A stretch of 64,000 bases of DNA from Janthinobacterium sp. SUN073 (GTDB lineage Bacteria; Pseudomonadota; Gammaproteobacteria; Burkholderiales; Burkholderiaceae_D), in the NCBI RefSeq assembly GCF_030397665.1, contig NZ_JAPUBT010000007.1, positions 265,729 through 329,728 on the forward strand. Reading direction: 5' to 3'. A model generated the notes under the pieces. That model was given only the letters and a program-made list of their open reading frames with translations, was not told the origin of the DNA and did not search any database. The position numbers were made by a program, and so were the translations under genes. This document shows positions 1 to 7,910 of this stretch, piece by piece; the first letter of the stretch is position 1; every line of letters starts with the position of its first letter.

Positions 1-99
1 CTGCTGCTGCTCGACGGTTTGCACATGGAATGGAGCAGCATGCGCGTCGCGCGCGACCCCGGCTGCGCCGTTTGCGGTGTAGTGGTCTTGCCGCTCTGA
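1..99 (+). CDS. C-terminal end of a MoeB/ThiF/HesA-family adenylyltransferase (partial)
   Basis: The window opens inside this gene; only the last 32 codons before TGA are present. The tail contains R-D-P-G-C-A-V-C-G, which resembles the second zinc CxxC pair near the C-terminus of E1-like ThiF/MoeB enzymes. These adenylate the C-terminal glycine of a sulfur-carrier protein in molybdopterin or thiamine synthesis. The catalytic and ATP-binding parts lie outside the window, so the assignment rests on this one motif and could be wrong at subfamily level. Confidence 0.55.
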   Translation: MLLLDGLHMEWSSMRVARDPGCAVCGVVVLPL

Positions 100-123
100 G
101 TAGCCCCGCACAAATTTTTCCCC

Positions 124-144
124 ATATGACAGGCTTTGTCATAT
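124..144. promoter_or_regulatory. Perfect 8-bp inverted repeat upstream of gspG (candidate operator)
   Basis: ATATGACA at 124-131 and TGTCATAT at 137-144 are exact reverse complements around a 5-nt spacer. A -10-like TATACT lies at 153-158, 9 bases downstream, with no good -35 at standard spacing. Position and symmetry suggest an activator or repressor site controlling the secretion operon. There is no T-run after it, so it is unlikely to terminate the preceding gene. Which protein binds is unknown. Confidence 0.5.
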
Positions 145-192
145 TTCCGCTTTATACTCTGCTCTCATTACTCACCTTCTTCTCTCTTTCAT

Positions 193-645
193 ATGCAAAA
201 CGCAGCAAACCATCCGATACGCCAGCGCCGCGCGCGCGGCTTCACTTTGATCGAAATCATGGTCGTGGTGGTGATCATGGGCATCCTCGCATCGCTGGTG
301 GTGCCCAAGCTGATCGCCCGCACGGGCGAGTCGAAAGTGGCGGCGGCGAAAGTCGACATCGCCACCGTGATGCAAGCCTTGAAACTGTATCGCCTGGATA
401 ACCAGCGCTACCCGACCACCGAACAGGGCCTGCAGGCGCTGATCGAAAAACCGACCACGGGACCGGCCGCGAATGGCTGGAAAGCGGGCGGCTACCTGGA
501 AAAGATGCCGAAGGATCCATGGGGTAACCCATACCAGTTTCTGTCGCCGGGCGTGAAGGGCGAAGTCGACATCATTTCGCTGGGTGCCGACGGACAGCCT
601 GGCGGTAGCGGCGACGATGCCGATATCGGCTCCTGGGAACTGTAA
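193..645 (+). CDS. gspG: Type II secretion major pseudopilin GspG
   Basis: Major subunit of the periplasmic pseudopilus that pushes folded exoproteins through the secretin. The product is 150 residues, usual for the family. A prepilin peptidase site is visible: basic leader ending at Gly16, then F-T-L-I-E with the conserved Glu at mature position +5 and a hydrophobic helix V-V-V-V-I-M-G. The rest is the GspG globular domain, with D-P-W-G-N-P-Y typical of the calcium-binding C-terminal region. I chose the ATG at 193 rather than the in-frame ATG at 136 because it leaves a normal short leader. It is the first gene of a tightly packed operon. Confidence 0.96.
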   Translation: MQNAANHPIRQRRARGFTLIEIMVVVVIMGILASLVVPKLIARTGESKVAAAKVDIATVMQALKLYRLDNQRYPTTEQGLQALIEKPTTGPAANGWKAGGYLEKMPKDPWGNPYQFLSPGVKGEVDIISLGADGQPGGSGDDADIGSWEL

Positions 646-657
646 GTTTTCCATTGC

Positions 658-1143
658 ATGCCTGCCATGACCACCGGTCGCCAGCTGCGCCAGCGCGGCT
701 TCACGCTGATCGAATTGCTGGTGGTGATGGTCATCATCGGCGTGACCCTGGGCCTGGTGTCGCTGAACGCCATGCCGAATGGCCAGCAAGCGCTGCAAAA
801 GGAAGCCGAGCGCATCGCCCTGCTGCTGCAGCTGGCGCGCGATGAAGCCATCGTGCGCAGCCGGCAAGTGGCGTTCGAGGCGGACGAAAATCAATACCGT
901 TTCCTGGTCCTCAATGAAAAGCTGTGGCAACCCGTGACGCAGGACGATTTGCTGCGCGAGCGCAGCTTCAGCAATACGCCCATGCTGCTCAGCGTGCAGC
1001 CGTCGAACAGCGTGGCCCAGCCGCTGCGCATCATCTTCGGCCGCGAACCGGTCGACAAGCCTTTCGTGCTGACCCTGGCCAGCGGCGAGCGCAGCGTGGC
1101 CATCCGCGCCGACGGCATCGGCCACTTCACGGTCGAGCAATGA
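658..1143 (+). CDS. gspH: Type II secretion minor pseudopilin GspH
   Basis: Minor pseudopilin near the pseudopilus tip. It has 161 residues. The leader ends at Gly14 and is followed by F-T-L-I-E and a hydrophobic helix (L-L-V-V-M-V-I-I-G), the class III signal cleaved by the prepilin peptidase. The globular part fits GspH in length, but sequence conservation in this family is low, so the H assignment also relies on its place between gspG and gspI. It begins 12 nt after gspG; a second Met four codons in is an alternative start. Its stop overlaps the start of gspI. Confidence 0.9.
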   Translation: MPAMTTGRQLRQRGFTLIELLVVMVIIGVTLGLVSLNAMPNGQQALQKEAERIALLLQLARDEAIVRSRQVAFEADENQYRFLVLNEKLWQPVTQDDLLRERSFSNTPMLLSVQPSNSVAQPLRIIFGREPVDKPFVLTLASGERSVAIRADGIGHFTVEQ

Positions 1144-1523
1144 TGCGGCGCTCATTTCGCCGCCACCCGCGCGGCTTCACTTTGCTGGAAGTATTGGTGG
1201 CCCTCGTCATCGTCGGCACGGCCCTGGGCGCCTCGCTGCGCGCCGTCGGCAGCCTGACGCAGAACAGCGACGGCTTGCGCAGTGCCATGATGGCCACCTG
1301 GTCGGCGGAAAACCACCTGGTGCGGCTGCGCCTGGCAAAAACTTTTCCGCAGACGGGCAAGCGCACGGTCGACTGCCCGCAGGGCGATTTAAAACTGATC
1401 TGCGAGGAGGAAGTGGTGGCCACGCCGAATCCCCGCATCCGGCAAGTGCGCGTGAATGTGTACGACGTGCAATACCCGGCCCGGCGCATCGTGCGCCTGG
1501 TGTTATTGGCGTTCAACGACTGA
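1140..1523 (+). CDS. gspI: Type II secretion minor pseudopilin GspI
   Basis: Minor pseudopilin that nucleates the tip complex with GspJ and GspK. It has 127 residues, normal for GspI. The prepilin site is Gly12 before F-T-L-L-E, then V-L-V-A-L-V-I-V-G. The start is one of two adjacent ATGs at 1140 and 1143; the first overlaps the gspH stop, indicating translational coupling. The 3' end overlaps gspJ as TGATG. The later T-W-S-A-E-N-H-L motif is common in GspI proteins. Confidence 0.94.
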   Translation: MMRRSFRRHPRGFTLLEVLVALVIVGTALGASLRAVGSLTQNSDGLRSAMMATWSAENHLVRLRLAKTFPQTGKRTVDCPQGDLKLICEEEVVATPNPRIRQVRVNVYDVQYPARRIVRLVLLAFND

Positions 1524-2146
1524 TGGCGCGCCGCACTGTTTCCGTCGCGGGTTTCACTCTGATCGAGCTGCTCGTGGCGATCGGCATCCTGGCCATGGTC
1601 GCCGTGCTGGGCTGGCGCGGCCTGGACAGCATCATGCGTTCGCGTGAAGTGCTGACCAGCCAGCTGGAACAGGCGCGCGGCATGCAACTGGCGTTTGCCC
1701 AGATGCAAAGCGATTGCGACCATCTGGCTGGTGCCGGCCAGAGCAATACCCTGCTGAATGGCCGCCTGAACCTGTCGGCGGAAAATGACCGCCTGACCCT
1801 GGTGCGCCTGGCCGCATCGGAACAGGAGCCGCAACAGTTGCAAGTGGTCACTTACCGTCTGCGCGGCGGCGTGCTGACGCGGCGCGAGTCGAACGGCACG
1901 CGCGACCTGGCCGTGCTCGACACCCTGTGGCAGGCGGCGCGCGACGATACCGATACCTCCAACGCCGACGTGGCCTTGATGCATGGCGTCGGCAGCATGG
2001 TCATGCGCGGCTGGAGCAATGGCGCCTGGAACGTGCTGACGGCCGGCGCCACCATCTCCACGCAAGTGCCGGGCCTGGAAGTGACCCTGCAAATGCCGGG
2101 CCAGGATGCGGGCCTGTCCAAAGTCTTTTTATTGGGGCCGGGATGA
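1523..2146 (+). CDS. gspJ: Type II secretion minor pseudopilin GspJ
   Basis: Tip pseudopilin that packs with GspI and GspK. It has 207 residues. The leader is only ten residues, ending at Gly10 before F-T-L-I-E, followed by the hydrophobic N-terminal helix. G-W-R-G-L-D-S-I after the helix is typical of GspJ. Start and stop are coupled to its neighbours: ATG overlaps the gspI stop, and its own stop overlaps the gspK start by four bases. Confidence 0.94.
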   Translation: MARRTVSVAGFTLIELLVAIGILAMVAVLGWRGLDSIMRSREVLTSQLEQARGMQLAFAQMQSDCDHLAGAGQSNTLLNGRLNLSAENDRLTLVRLAASEQEPQQLQVVTYRLRGGVLTRRESNGTRDLAVLDTLWQAARDDTDTSNADVALMHGVGSMVMRGWSNGAWNVLTAGATISTQVPGLEVTLQMPGQDAGLSKVFLLGPG

Positions 2147-3117
2147 AGCCGTTTATCCGCCCCGGCCGCCAGCGCGGCGTGGCCGTCATCACGGCCCTGC
2201 TGCTGACGGCGCTGGCCATTACCGTCGTCGCCAGCCTGTTCTGGCAGCAGCAAGTGCAGGTGCGCTCGATGGAAAACCAGCGCCTGCGCCTGCAGACGCA
2301 GTGGGCCATGCGCGGCATGGTCGACTTCGCCCGCTTCTGGCTGCGGCAGGATAATCCCACGCAGACGGCGCTGGACGGCGTGTGGGCCACGCCCATCGAG
2401 GAAGCGCGGCTCGACGATTACGTCGACCGCGAAAAGGTTGACACGGAAAAATTTGACGCCACCGTCTCGGGCCGCGCGCTCGATGCGCAGGCGCGGTTTA
2501 ATATTAGCAACCTGGTCGCCGCCACGGGCGGCATCAATCCGAAGCAGGTGCTGGCTTACCAGCGTTTGCTGTCGAACCTGCGGCTCGACAGCGGCCTGGC
2601 GCAGGCCACGGCCGATGCCGTGCTGCGCGCGAAACCGAAACTGCGCGCCATGGACAGCGGCAGCGATGGCAAGACGCCCGCCGCCGCGCCCCCATCGGGC
2701 GGCAGCAGCGAGCCGGTGGCGTTCACGCAGGTCGAGGATTTGCTGGCCGTGCCCGGCTATACGCCGCAGATGATCGAGCAGTTGCGCGATTTCGTCATCA
2801 TCTTGCCGGAACTCACGCCGGTCAATGTGAATACGGCGCCGGCCGAGGTGCTGGCGGCCGTGACGATGATGTCCTTGTCCGAGGCCAGCGCCCTGACCCT
2901 GAGCAATCCGCGCAAAAAGTTTGTTGATTTGGCAAACTTCAAGAATAATATTAATGCCGAACTGATTGCTACCGTGGAACTCGACGTGAAGAGCCGCTAC
3001 TTCCTGACGGTCATCCGCGTGCGGCTGGATCGCGCCGCCCTCGATGCCGTGGCGCTCGTCAATCGAAAAACGGATCCGCAGCGCACCACCAGCCTGGTCT
3101 GGTTGCGGGAAAATTAA
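2143..3117 (+). CDS. gspK: Type II secretion pseudopilin-tip protein GspK
   Basis: Large minor pseudopilin that caps the pseudopilus. It has 324 residues, about twice the other pseudopilins, as expected for GspK. After the leader ending at Gly12 the mature N-terminus is V-A-V-I-T: position +5 is Thr rather than Glu, the usual exception in GspK. The C-terminal half has V-N-V-N-T-A, typical of GspK (SAM-like region). The ATG at 2143 overlaps the gspJ stop; longer upstream readings of this frame lie inside gspJ and are not needed. Confidence 0.95.
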   Translation: MKPFIRPGRQRGVAVITALLLTALAITVVASLFWQQQVQVRSMENQRLRLQTQWAMRGMVDFARFWLRQDNPTQTALDGVWATPIEEARLDDYVDREKVDTEKFDATVSGRALDAQARFNISNLVAATGGINPKQVLAYQRLLSNLRLDSGLAQATADAVLRAKPKLRAMDSGSDGKTPAAAPPSGGSSEPVAFTQVEDLLAVPGYTPQMIEQLRDFVIILPELTPVNVNTAPAEVLAAVTMMSLSEASALTLSNPRKKFVDLANFKNNINAELIATVELDVKSRYFLTVIRVRLDRAALDAVALVNRKTDPQRTTSLVWLREN

Positions 3118-3136
3118 CCCCTGAAAGCGAGTCACT

Positions 3137-4366
3137 TTGACAATATTGTATATCCGTCACCCGGCCAGGGCGTCCATCGACAGCGCGCCGGCCTGCTCCT
3201 TCGTGCTGGCCGGCGACGGCGGCGCCCTGCTGCAGCAGGGCAGCGCGCCGCTGGGCAGCCTGGGGCAGCTGATTGCCGGCGCGAAGCAGGTGGTCTTGCT
3301 GCTGGCGGCGGCCGACGTGACTCTGCTGCGCCTGAAAACCCCGCCGCTGGCTGGCGCCCGCCTGCGCGCGGCCTTGCCGGGTCTGGTGGAAGAACATATC
3401 CTCGGTGACACTCAGGATTGTCTGCTGGCCGCCGGTGCGCCCGACGCTGCCGGCATGCGCACGGTCGCCGTGGCGCAGCGCGCCTGGGCCGGGGTACTGG
3501 TGCAAGCGTTGCTGGCGCAGGGCGCGCGCAAGGTGGCGCTGCTGCCGTCGCAGCTATGCCTGCCCTTGCAGCCTGGCAGCGTGACGGCGTCGTTGCACGC
3601 GGCCGGCGACGGCCTGGAGCTGGCCTTGCGCCAGGCGCCGCAAGAGGGGCTGGGCCTGGTCTTGCCGGCCCAGCCGCAGCAGGCGCTGCTGACGACGCGC
3701 GCGTTTGCCGGCGACGTGCCTCTGACGCTCTACGTGGCGCAGGCCGAGCTGGCGCAATATCAACAGCTCGCTGCCGGCCTGCAGGGCGTGACGCTGGAGA
3801 GCGACCATTGGGCGCACTGGATCGCCGGCGCCAAGGGCGCTGGGCTGGACCTGGCCCCCGCGCTGGGTACTGCCACGGGATCGGCCACCGAGTGGCGCCG
3901 CTGGCGCTGGCCGCTGCGCCTGGCGCTGCTGGCCGTGATCGTCAACCTGGCCGGCATGAATATCGAATGGATGCGCCTGAAGCGCGAGGCCGCCACCGTG
4001 CGCACCTCGATGCAGCAAACCTTCAAGGCCGCGTATCCGAATGAAGCGCCCGTGTATGGACTGGAAGCGGAGCAGATGCGGCGCAATATCGCTGCCGCCC
4101 GCCTGCAAAGCGGGCAAGCGAGCATGGATGATTTCACCAGCATGAGCGCGGCGCTGGGCGAGGCGCTGGGCGGGCTGGCCGGGCGCGGCGTGGTGGCCTC
4201 GCTGGAATACCGCGAGCGCAGCCTGATCGTCACGCTGAAACCGGATATGGTCGATGCCAGCGCCCAGGCGCAGGTACGCGACGGCCTGGCCGCGCGCAAG
4301 CTGGCCTTGAATGAAACGGCGCCGGGCGTGTGGAAGATCACGCCGGCCACGGGAGCAAAAGCATGA
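3137..4366 (+). CDS. gspL: Type II secretion inner-membrane platform protein GspL
   Basis: Bitopic platform protein that links the cytoplasmic ATPase GspE to the inner-membrane complex. It has 409 residues: an N-terminal cytoplasmic actin-like domain to about residue 250, one membrane segment near 258-276 (A-L-L-A-V-I-V-N-L-A), and a C-terminal periplasmic ferredoxin-like domain. The only sensible start is TTG at 3137, preceded by GAAAGCGAG as ribosome-binding site; no ATG gives the full domain. The stop overlaps the gspM start (ATGA). Confidence 0.92.
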   Translation: MTILYIRHPARASIDSAPACSFVLAGDGGALLQQGSAPLGSLGQLIAGAKQVVLLLAAADVTLLRLKTPPLAGARLRAALPGLVEEHILGDTQDCLLAAGAPDAAGMRTVAVAQRAWAGVLVQALLAQGARKVALLPSQLCLPLQPGSVTASLHAAGDGLELALRQAPQEGLGLVLPAQPQQALLTTRAFAGDVPLTLYVAQAELAQYQQLAAGLQGVTLESDHWAHWIAGAKGAGLDLAPALGTATGSATEWRRWRWPLRLALLAVIVNLAGMNIEWMRLKREAATVRTSMQQTFKAAYPNEAPVYGLEAEQMRRNIAAARLQSGQASMDDFTSMSAALGEALGGLAGRGVVASLEYRERSLIVTLKPDMVDASAQAQVRDGLAARKLALNETAPGVWKITPATGAKA

Positions 4367-4896
4367 GTGCAGCAGTAAACCAGGCGCGCGCCGCGTTGAT
4401 GCGGCAGCAGCAGGCCGTGCAGGCCTTCTGGGCCGAGCGCACGCCGCAGGAGCGCAAGCTCTTGACCATCGGTGGCGTGGTGGCGGGGCTGGCCCTCGTC
4501 TACGCGGTGTTTTTCGAGCCGGCCTGGACGGGCCGCATCGCCTTGCAAAAGAGCTTGCCCGAGCTGCGCCAGAACGCGGCCCAGTTGCAGGCGCTGGCAC
4601 GCGAGGCGGGCGAACTGGCGCGCCAGGCGCCCGTGCAGGTCGCTCCCATGAGCCGTGACAGCATAGACGCGTCGCTGAAGGCGCGCGGCCTGGTGCCGCA
4701 ATCGCTGTCGCTGACGGGTGAGTACGCGCGCGTGCAGTTGAACGGCGTGCCGTTCGCCAGCGTCATGCTGTGGCTGGACGGCTTGCGCCGCGAAGGCCGC
4801 GTGGCGGTGCAGGAAGCGAAGATCACGGCGCAGGGCAAGGCGGGGCTGGTCGATGCCAGCCTGACCCTGCACCAGAGTCCGGGCGCGGCACGATGA
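4363..4896 (+). CDS. gspM: Type II secretion protein GspM
   Basis: Partner of GspL in the inner-membrane platform. It has 177 residues: a short cytoplasmic N-terminus, one membrane helix at about 34-52 (T-I-G-G-V-V-A-G-L-A-L-V-Y), then a periplasmic domain beginning with a helical stretch. The ATG at 4363 overlaps the gspL stop and is preferred over an upstream in-frame start inside gspL. The sequence is weakly conserved, as usual, so context carries much of the call. Confidence 0.9.
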   Translation: MSAAVNQARAALMRQQQAVQAFWAERTPQERKLLTIGGVVAGLALVYAVFFEPAWTGRIALQKSLPELRQNAAQLQALAREAGELARQAPVQVAPMSRDSIDASLKARGLVPQSLSLTGEYARVQLNGVPFASVMLWLDGLRREGRVAVQEAKITAQGKAGLVDASLTLHQSPGAAR

Positions 4897-5669
4897 GGCG
4901 CTTGCTTGGCTGGCTGCTGGCCATCATCGTCAGCGTCTGCGTCACCCTGCTGGTATTTTTCCCGGCCGGCTGGGTCGCGACCATCGTGGAAAAGCAGACG
5001 GGCGGACGTTTGACCTTGGGCGACGCGCAAGGTACCCTGTGGCGCGGCTCGGCCTTTATCGGCGGGGCGGCCAGCGCGAACGGCGCCGTGACGCCGCTGC
5101 TGCCGGGGCGCTTCAGCTGGCGCATTTCGCCCTCGGTGCTGTGGGGATCGGCGGACGTGGAATTGCAAAACCCGCAGGCGCTGTCGCAGCCGGTGAACCT
5201 GCGCGGTTCGTGGTCGCACTGGCAGGTCAGCCCGGCGGCCCTGCTGCTGCCGGCCGATGGCCTCGGTGGCCTCGGTGCGCCGTTGAATACCGTGGCGCCG
5301 ACGGGCAGCATGCGCCTGTCGTGGAGCACCCTGCAGCTGGCCCTGGAGCAGCGGCAGTTTTCCGCCGTCGGCCGCACCACCTTGCAGATGACGGACATGG
5401 CCTCGCGCCTGTCGTCCTTGCGTCCGCTGGGCAGCTACGAGCTCGATTTCGATTGGCAGGGGCAGCAGGCGACGTTGACCTTGCGCTCCATCAAGGGACC
5501 GCTGCTGCTCGACGGCAGCGGCAGCCTGCAACAGGGGCGCATGCAGTTTTCCGGCCAGGCCCAGGCCGCAGCAGGATATGAAGAGACCTTGGCGAGTTTG
5601 TTGAATTTGCTGGGACAGCGCCGTAGCAATAGCGAAAAAAACATCATCGCCTTAGAGTTCAGACAATGA
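4893..5669 (+). CDS. gspN: Type II secretion protein GspN
   Basis: GspN is an accessory component found in some type II systems, mostly beta- and gammaproteobacterial; its role is poorly defined. The product is 258 residues with one N-terminal membrane anchor at about 3-25 and a periplasmic beta-rich remainder including the family-typical G-T-L-W-R-G near residue 48. The ATG overlaps the gspM stop, and the gspN stop overlaps the gspD start (ATGA), so it is translated as part of the same chain. Confidence 0.88.
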   Translation: MRRLLGWLLAIIVSVCVTLLVFFPAGWVATIVEKQTGGRLTLGDAQGTLWRGSAFIGGAASANGAVTPLLPGRFSWRISPSVLWGSADVELQNPQALSQPVNLRGSWSHWQVSPAALLLPADGLGGLGAPLNTVAPTGSMRLSWSTLQLALEQRQFSAVGRTTLQMTDMASRLSSLRPLGSYELDFDWQGQQATLTLRSIKGPLLLDGSGSLQQGRMQFSGQAQAAAGYEETLASLLNLLGQRRSNSEKNIIALEFRQ

Positions 5670-7900
5670 AAAAACCATCCGTGAGCCCCCATACTTTCTC
5701 CTTTTCGCTGCGCCGCCTGTCGGCCGCCGCCTTGCTGTGCTGTTCCGTGGCCGGCATGCCGGCACCCGCCTGGGCCGCGCCCGGCGATGAAGCGGCGCTC
5801 AATTTCGTCGGCGCCGACATCGAATCGGTGATCAAGGCCGTGGGCCATTACACCAACATCAATTTCGTCATCGACCCGCGCGTCAAGGGCACGATCACCC
5901 TGGTGTCGGAAAAATCGATCAGCAAGACACAGGCCTTCGGGCTGCTGGCCTCCGCGCTGCGCCTGCAGGGCTATGCGGTGGTCTCCGGCGACGGCTACGC
6001 GAAAGTGGTGCCGGAAGCGGACGCCAAGCTGCAATCCGTGCCGACCCAGGTGGGCAACGGCGCCAGCCAGGTGAAGGGCGACCAGATCGCCACCCAGGTG
6101 TTTTACCTGAACTACGAATCGTCGGCCAACCTGCTGGCCGTGCTGCGGCCCCTGATCTCGCCGAACAACACGATCAACGCCAATCCGGGCAACAACTCGC
6201 TGGTGATCACCGATTACGCGGATAACCTCAAGCGCCTGGCGAAGATCATCGCCGCGCTCGACGTGCCCGCCTCGACGGACCTGGACGTGATCCCCGTGCG
6301 CTATGCCATCGCGTCCGACCTGGCTTCGATGGTGAATAAACTGATGGAAGGCGGGAATGCGGCCGGTGCCGCAGGGGCCGACGCTGGCAAGGTCTCGGTG
6401 CTGGCCGACCCGCGCACCAATTCGCTGGTGCTGCGCGCACCGTCGGCGGCGCGCGCCAACCTGGCCAAGTCGCTGATCTCGAAGCTGGACCAGCCCACCA
6501 CGCAGCTGGGCAATGTGCACGTGGTGTACCTCAAAAATGCGGACGCCACCAAGCTGGCGCAGACCCTGCGCTCGGTGGTGACGTCGGACGGCACGGCCGC
6601 CACGGCGCAGCAGGGCGTCGGCAACCAGAACACGAACAACCAGATCAGCCAGAACAACAGCGGCATGAACAGCACTGGCCTGGGCGGCAATACGCAAAGC
6701 GGCGGCACGGGTGGCGCTTCGCTGAACAACGGGCCGCAGCAGCTGTCGTCCGGCGGCGCGGCCGGTTTCATCCAGGCCGACGCGTCGACGAATACCCTGA
6801 TTTTGACGTGCAACGAAGCCGTCTACCGCAACCTGCGCGCCGTGATCGACCAGCTCGACGTGCGCCGCGCCCAGGTCTACATCGAGGCGCTGATCGTCGA
6901 AGTGACGTCGGCCAAGGCGTCCGAATTCGGCGTGCAGTGGCTGGGTTTGTCGGGCGACAGCGGCAGCAACTACCGCGTGGGGGCGCTGCAGTCGTTCGCC
7001 GGCGGCACCAACAACAACATCGCCGCCATCGCCACGGGTGGTGGCAAGACCCTGCCCACGGGCGGCCTGACCCTGGGCATCTTCAAGCAGATCAACGGCG
7101 CGCTGGGCCTGGGCGCCGTGGCGCATGCGCTGGAATCGGACGGCAATGCGAATATCCTGTCGACGCCGAACCTGATCACCCTGGACAATGAACTGGCGAC
7201 CATCAAGGTGGGCCAGAACGTGCCTATCCTGACGGGCCAGTACACCAGCACGGCCGGCACCAATACGAACCCGTTCCAGACCATCGACCGCAAGGAAGTG
7301 GGCCTGACCCTGAAGGTGCGCCCGCAGATTTCCGAGGGCGGCACGATCAAGCTGGGCATCTATCACGAGACGTCGAGCGTGGACAAATCCACGTCGACGG
7401 CCGTCAGCGGCATCACCATCAACAACCGCGTGATCGAAAACAATGTGCTGGCCGACGATGGCCAGATCATCGTGCTCGGTGGCCTGATCGAGGACAGCAC
7501 GGGCGACAACGCGGAAAAAGTGCGCGGCCTGGGCGACATTCCCCTGATCGGCAACCTGTTCAAGTACCAGACGCGCGAGCGCAAGAAAACCAACCTGATG
7601 ATCTTCCTGCGCCCTGTCATCGTGCGCAACAAGGAGCAGAGCGGCAGCCTGGCGGCCGACCGCTACGACTACATGCGCTCGGCCGAGACGGCCGCCGTGC
7701 CGGCCACGGGCAACCTGATGCTGAAAGACCTGGGCACGCCCGTCTTGCCGGCCTTGCAGGATGGCCAGCCGGTGGGTGGCAGCATGGTGACGCGTCCCGT
7801 GCCGCCGGCACCGACGCCGCCGCCAGGCGCGCCGGCCAACGCGGCCACGCCGCCGCAGCCGCTGCTGCAGCAGTATCAGCAGCAACAGCCACAGAAGTGA
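5666..7900 (+). CDS. gspD: Type II secretion outer-membrane secretin GspD
   Basis: Forms the outer-membrane channel through which exoproteins leave. The 744-residue product has a signal peptide ending near A-W-A at about 36, an N0 domain from about 44 (L-N-F-V-G-A-D-I), N1-N3 domains, and the secretin domain in roughly residues 400-660, with V-P-I-L-T-G and the late G-D-I-P-L-I-G-N-L-F motif. A Gly/Asn/Gln/Ser-rich insert sits around 310-365. The C-terminal tail is Pro/Ala/Gln rich. No GspS pilotin gene is adjacent. It precedes gspE by 10 nt. Confidence 0.97.
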   Translation: MKKPSVSPHTFSFSLRRLSAAALLCCSVAGMPAPAWAAPGDEAALNFVGADIESVIKAVGHYTNINFVIDPRVKGTITLVSEKSISKTQAFGLLASALRLQGYAVVSGDGYAKVVPEADAKLQSVPTQVGNGASQVKGDQIATQVFYLNYESSANLLAVLRPLISPNNTINANPGNNSLVITDYADNLKRLAKIIAALDVPASTDLDVIPVRYAIASDLASMVNKLMEGGNAAGAAGADAGKVSVLADPRTNSLVLRAPSAARANLAKSLISKLDQPTTQLGNVHVVYLKNADATKLAQTLRSVVTSDGTAATAQQGVGNQNTNNQISQNNSGMNSTGLGGNTQSGGTGGASLNNGPQQLSSGGAAGFIQADASTNTLILTCNEAVYRNLRAVIDQLDVRRAQVYIEALIVEVTSAKASEFGVQWLGLSGDSGSNYRVGALQSFAGGTNNNIAAIATGGGKTLPTGGLTLGIFKQINGALGLGAVAHALESDGNANILSTPNLITLDNELATIKVGQNVPILTGQYTSTAGTNTNPFQTIDRKEVGLTLKVRPQISEGGTIKLGIYHETSSVDKSTSTAVSGITINNRVIENNVLADDGQIIVLGGLIEDSTGDNAEKVRGLGDIPLIGNLFKYQTRERKKTNLMIFLRPVIVRNKEQSGSLAADRYDYMRSAETAAVPATGNLMLKDLGTPVLPALQDGQPVGGSMVTRPVPPAPTPPPGAPANAATPPQPLLQQYQQQQPQK

Positions 7901-7910
7901 TGGGACAGCC

